From: Altererythrobacter aquiaggeris
GTDB taxonomy: Bacteria; Pseudomonadota; Alphaproteobacteria; Sphingomonadales; Sphingomonadaceae
NCBI RefSeq assembly: GCF_037154015.1
Contig: NZ_JBANRL010000001.1
Location: forward strand, 1,860,001 to 1,924,000
DNA length: 64,000 bases
Direction: 5' to 3'
Shown here: in pieces, positions 62,087-64,000 of the stretch
Position numbering within the stretch: the first letter of the stretch is position 1
Layout: every line of letters starts with the position of its first letter
Translations under genes and position numbers: made by a program
Notes under the pieces: generated by a model
What the model saw: the letters and a program-made list of their open reading frames with translations, nothing else
What the model was told of the DNA's origin: nothing
The model's database searches: none

Positions 62087-63459
62087 TCAGTCTTTCCCTG
62101 AATATCGCCCGGATAATTGGCGAGAATACCGGCAACCTGCATCCACACGGCGACATTCTGCCGCAGTTGCGCCGGGTCGATCTTGTCGAGCGTATCGTCA
62201 GGCGTGTGATGCAGATCGAAATAGCGGGTTCCATCCTGTTGAAGATCGATAATCGCACCCTTCTGATCGCGCGAGATATTGATATCCGCCCCGCCGGTGG
62301 CGACAATGGAAGTCGGCGCAACGCCAAAACGGGCCACCGCTGCGGCAAGGGTTTTTGACAGGTCGGCATTGCTCTCGCCGAAATTCGTCTGGATTTGCCA
62401 GATCCTGTCCGCGCCGAAATCGCTTTCGAGCCCGACGCCGATTTTCTCGTCGATATGCGCCTTTGAATAGGCGACACTGCCGATCAGGCCGACTTCTTCG
62501 GCGCCTGCCATCAGCACGCGGATGGTGCGCAGCGGCTGGCCGGTGTGCGATACATGCAGCGCGGCGGCGGCTACGATCCCGCAGCCCGCGCCATCATCAA
62601 ATGCGCCCGTCCCGTTCCACCAGCTATCAAGATGGCAGGCCAGCAGAACCGGCGGCAGTGATGGATCGCGGCCCACAATCTCGCCCACCACGTTGCCGCT
62701 GGTTGTGGTGCCAAGGCTGCGCGGTGTCAGAACCAGCCGCATCGTGATCGGCCTACCGTCGGCGCGGTCGAACATCCGTTCCAGATTGGCAGCATCGGGC
62801 AGCGACAGCGCGCCCGCAGGGATCATGGCGTCCACCACGCGGGTGCCGCCCGTATGCGGATTGCGGTGATAGTCGGTCCCGACCGATTTGATGACCGTCG
62901 CGACCGCACCCTTGCTGGCAGCAACGCTGGCCCCGACCCAGCGCGCGGGGCCGGCAAACCCGTATTGCGAACCGTCCTGTGTCGGTGTCATCGAATGGCT
63001 GATGTAAGCGATTTTTCCGGCGAGACTGCCGGCGGGCGCAGCCATCAGATCCGCGAACGTCTCGAACTCGGTCACTTGGGCAGTGATACCGTCAGGTCCG
63101 GTCGAAACGCTTCCGCCCAGCGGCGCAATTACCATCGGCTGGGGAAACGGATCGACGATATGCGCGGTGGCCATTTCGCCGGGGACCCATGTTTCCATCT
63201 GGAACGGTTCGTCCGCGACATTCTGGAAGCCATTGCTACGAAGCCAGTTCACAGCCCAGTCGCGGCCGCGTTTTTCTGCCTCGGTTCCGGCTTGCCGCGG
63301 GCCCACTTCGGTTGTCAGACCCTCGACAAAGTCATACGCCAGTGTGTCGGACACCAGCACATTGTCCGCCCCCTGCTCCAAAGTCATGGTTGCGTGTTGC
63401 TGCGCCGTTGCGCAAGCAGGGAGCGAAAGCGCGACCAGCGCGAGTGTGATGTGTTTCAT
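62083..63459 (-). CDS. Secreted or lipoprotein M28 family metallopeptidase
   Basis: 458 residues. The N-terminus MKHITLALVALSLPACATAQ could be a lipoprotein signal (C16 in LPAC) or a normal signal peptide. A PA-like insert (about 120-270) precedes the M28 peptidase core: LLACHLDSW (His ligand), GAFDDGAG (bridging Asp), AGAEEVGLIGS (catalytic Glu pair), LESDFGAD and HHTPDDTLD (final ligands). The zinc site appears complete. I placed the start at the ATG of 63459. It is the first gene of an operon with two PH-domain membrane proteins, an unusual partnership. Confidence 0.88.
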   Translation of the reverse strand: MKHITLALVALSLPACATAQQHATMTLEQGADNVLVSDTLAYDFVEGLTTEVGPRQAGTEAEKRGRDWAVNWLRSNGFQNVADEPFQMETWVPGEMATAHIVDPFPQPMVIAPLGGSVSTGPDGITAQVTEFETFADLMAAPAGSLAGKIAYISHSMTPTQDGSQYGFAGPARWVGASVAASKGAVATVIKSVGTDYHRNPHTGGTRVVDAMIPAGALSLPDAANLERMFDRADGRPITMRLVLTPRSLGTTTSGNVVGEIVGRDPSLPPVLLACHLDSWWNGTGAFDDGAGCGIVAAAALHVSHTGQPLRTIRVLMAGAEEVGLIGSVAYSKAHIDEKIGVGLESDFGADRIWQIQTNFGESNADLSKTLAAAVARFGVAPTSIVATGGADINISRDQKGAIIDLQQDGTRYFDLHHTPDDTLDKIDPAQLRQNVAVWMQVAGILANYPGDIQGKTE

Positions 63460-63599
63460 GCGGCAACTGCTAATGCGCCGCCGCCCGTATGCCAAGTGCG
63501 GATGCTGCCTGCCCGCCATGCAGCGCTTGCCCCGCGCGCGCTCACGCCCTATCTGCGCACCAACTTTCATAGAAAACCGACCGACCCGAAGGACCACCG

Positions 63600-64000
63600 A
63601 TGGCCGCGCAATACGCATTCGTCATGAAGGACATGACCAAGACTTTCCCCGGAGCGCCCAAGCCGGTGCTGTCGAACATCAACCTGCAATTCTATCAGGG
63701 TGCGAAGATCGGCATCGTGGGTCCCAACGGCGCGGGTAAATCGACGCTGATCAAGATCATGGCCGGGATCGACAAGGATATCACAGGCGAAGCATGGGCC
63801 GGCGAGAACATCACCGTCGGCTATCTGGCGCAGGAACCCACGCTGGACGAAAGCAAATCCGTGCTTGAAAACGTCAAGGACGGCGCACGCGAAACGGCTG
63901 ACATGGTCGACCGCTTCAATGCGATCTCCGCCGAAATGGGCGATCCGCAGGACGACACCGATTTTGACGCGCTGATGGAAGAGATGGGCGAATTGCAGGA
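63600..64000 (+). CDS. ettA: Energy-dependent translational throttle protein EttA (partial)
   Basis: The first 133 codons of an ABC-F ATPase running off the right edge. Starts MAAQYAFVMKDMTKTFPG after GAAGGA; Walker A in VGPNGAGKSTLIKIMAGID; then GEAWAGENITVGYLAQEPTLDESKSVLENV, matching the EttA N-terminal domain, whose arm contacts the ribosomal E-site. EttA gates translation in response to ADP/ATP ratio. A second ABC-F gene (Uup-like) is at 42820. Confidence 0.93.
   Translation, partial: MAAQYAFVMKDMTKTFPGAPKPVLSNINLQFYQGAKIGIVGPNGAGKSTLIKIMAGIDKDITGEAWAGENITVGYLAQEPTLDESKSVLENVKDGARETADMVDRFNAISAEMGDPQDDTDFDALMEEMGELQ

Overview
The window is chromosomal DNA of an alphaproteobacterium, most likely Sphingomonadales and probably Erythrobacteraceae-like. 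This is inferred from protein style, GC-rich coding, the housekeeping gene order and a bacterial-type tRNA-His with G-1 and C73. There is no rRNA operon, CRISPR array, insertion sequence or complete prophage. Nearly all of it is core genome. The accessory-looking parts are a stand-alone GTA-type holin gene, a TonB-dependent receptor, an unusual kinase-like protein and a few small genes.

Layout. 1-4493 (minus): cytochrome c maturation genes ccmC-D-E-F-G-H and the start of a ccmI/cycH-like gene, all tightly overlapping. 4591-8103: leucine dehydrogenase-like gene, tRNA-His, a 2OG-Fe(II) oxygenase, a membrane endonuclease/exonuclease/phosphatase-fold protein and rpmE. 8222-17245 (minus): envelope and lipid cluster fabZ, skp-like, bamA, rseP, dxr, cdsA, uppS, frr, pyrH, with a DUF389 membrane protein upstream. 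18985-20781 (minus): tsf and rpsB. 21012-21419 (plus): a small membrane-protein gene behind an apparent LexA (SOS) box. 21358-24142 (minus): pssA, psd and a FabH-like synthase, then a TonB-dependent receptor with its own promoter and terminator.

27070-35540: tRNA-Tyr, rlmB, HU, lon with a candidate heat-shock promoter, a MipA-like porin, an SRPBCC protein, ybaB, dnaX, 4.5S RNA and an NDUFS4-like complex I accessory gene. 35557-42706: hrpB, a polyprenyl diphosphate synthase, chorismate mutase, and a two-component system preceded by PepSY and SIMPL secreted proteins. 42820-49931: an Uup-type ABC-F ATPase, a DUF6456 gene divergent from an XRE regulator with an S24-like C-terminus, a glycosyltransferase, and yajC-secD-secF. 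50107-55838: tRNA-Pro(GGG), a DECR2-like reductase, the orphan holin, aroQ, accB-accC, a Ca2+/cation antiporter and an Lrp/AsnC regulator. 56054-64000: a histidine-kinase-like protein with a degenerate ATPase domain, a WalW-like deacetylase, tRNA-CAT and tRNA-Pro(TGG), a class II aldolase, an M28 peptidase plus two PH-domain membrane proteins in one operon, and the start of an EttA-type ABC-F gene.

The functional theme is envelope biogenesis (isoprenoid, phospholipid and fatty acid synthesis; Bam; Sec) combined with translation. I see no clearly new multi-gene system. The best leads are the SOS-box small membrane protein, the kinase-like protein with a lost N-box, the XRE/S24-like plus DUF6456 pair with palindromes in its promoter, the TGTAAC repeat cluster in an empty 460-bp gap, and the orphan holin followed by a 15-bp tandem repeat.
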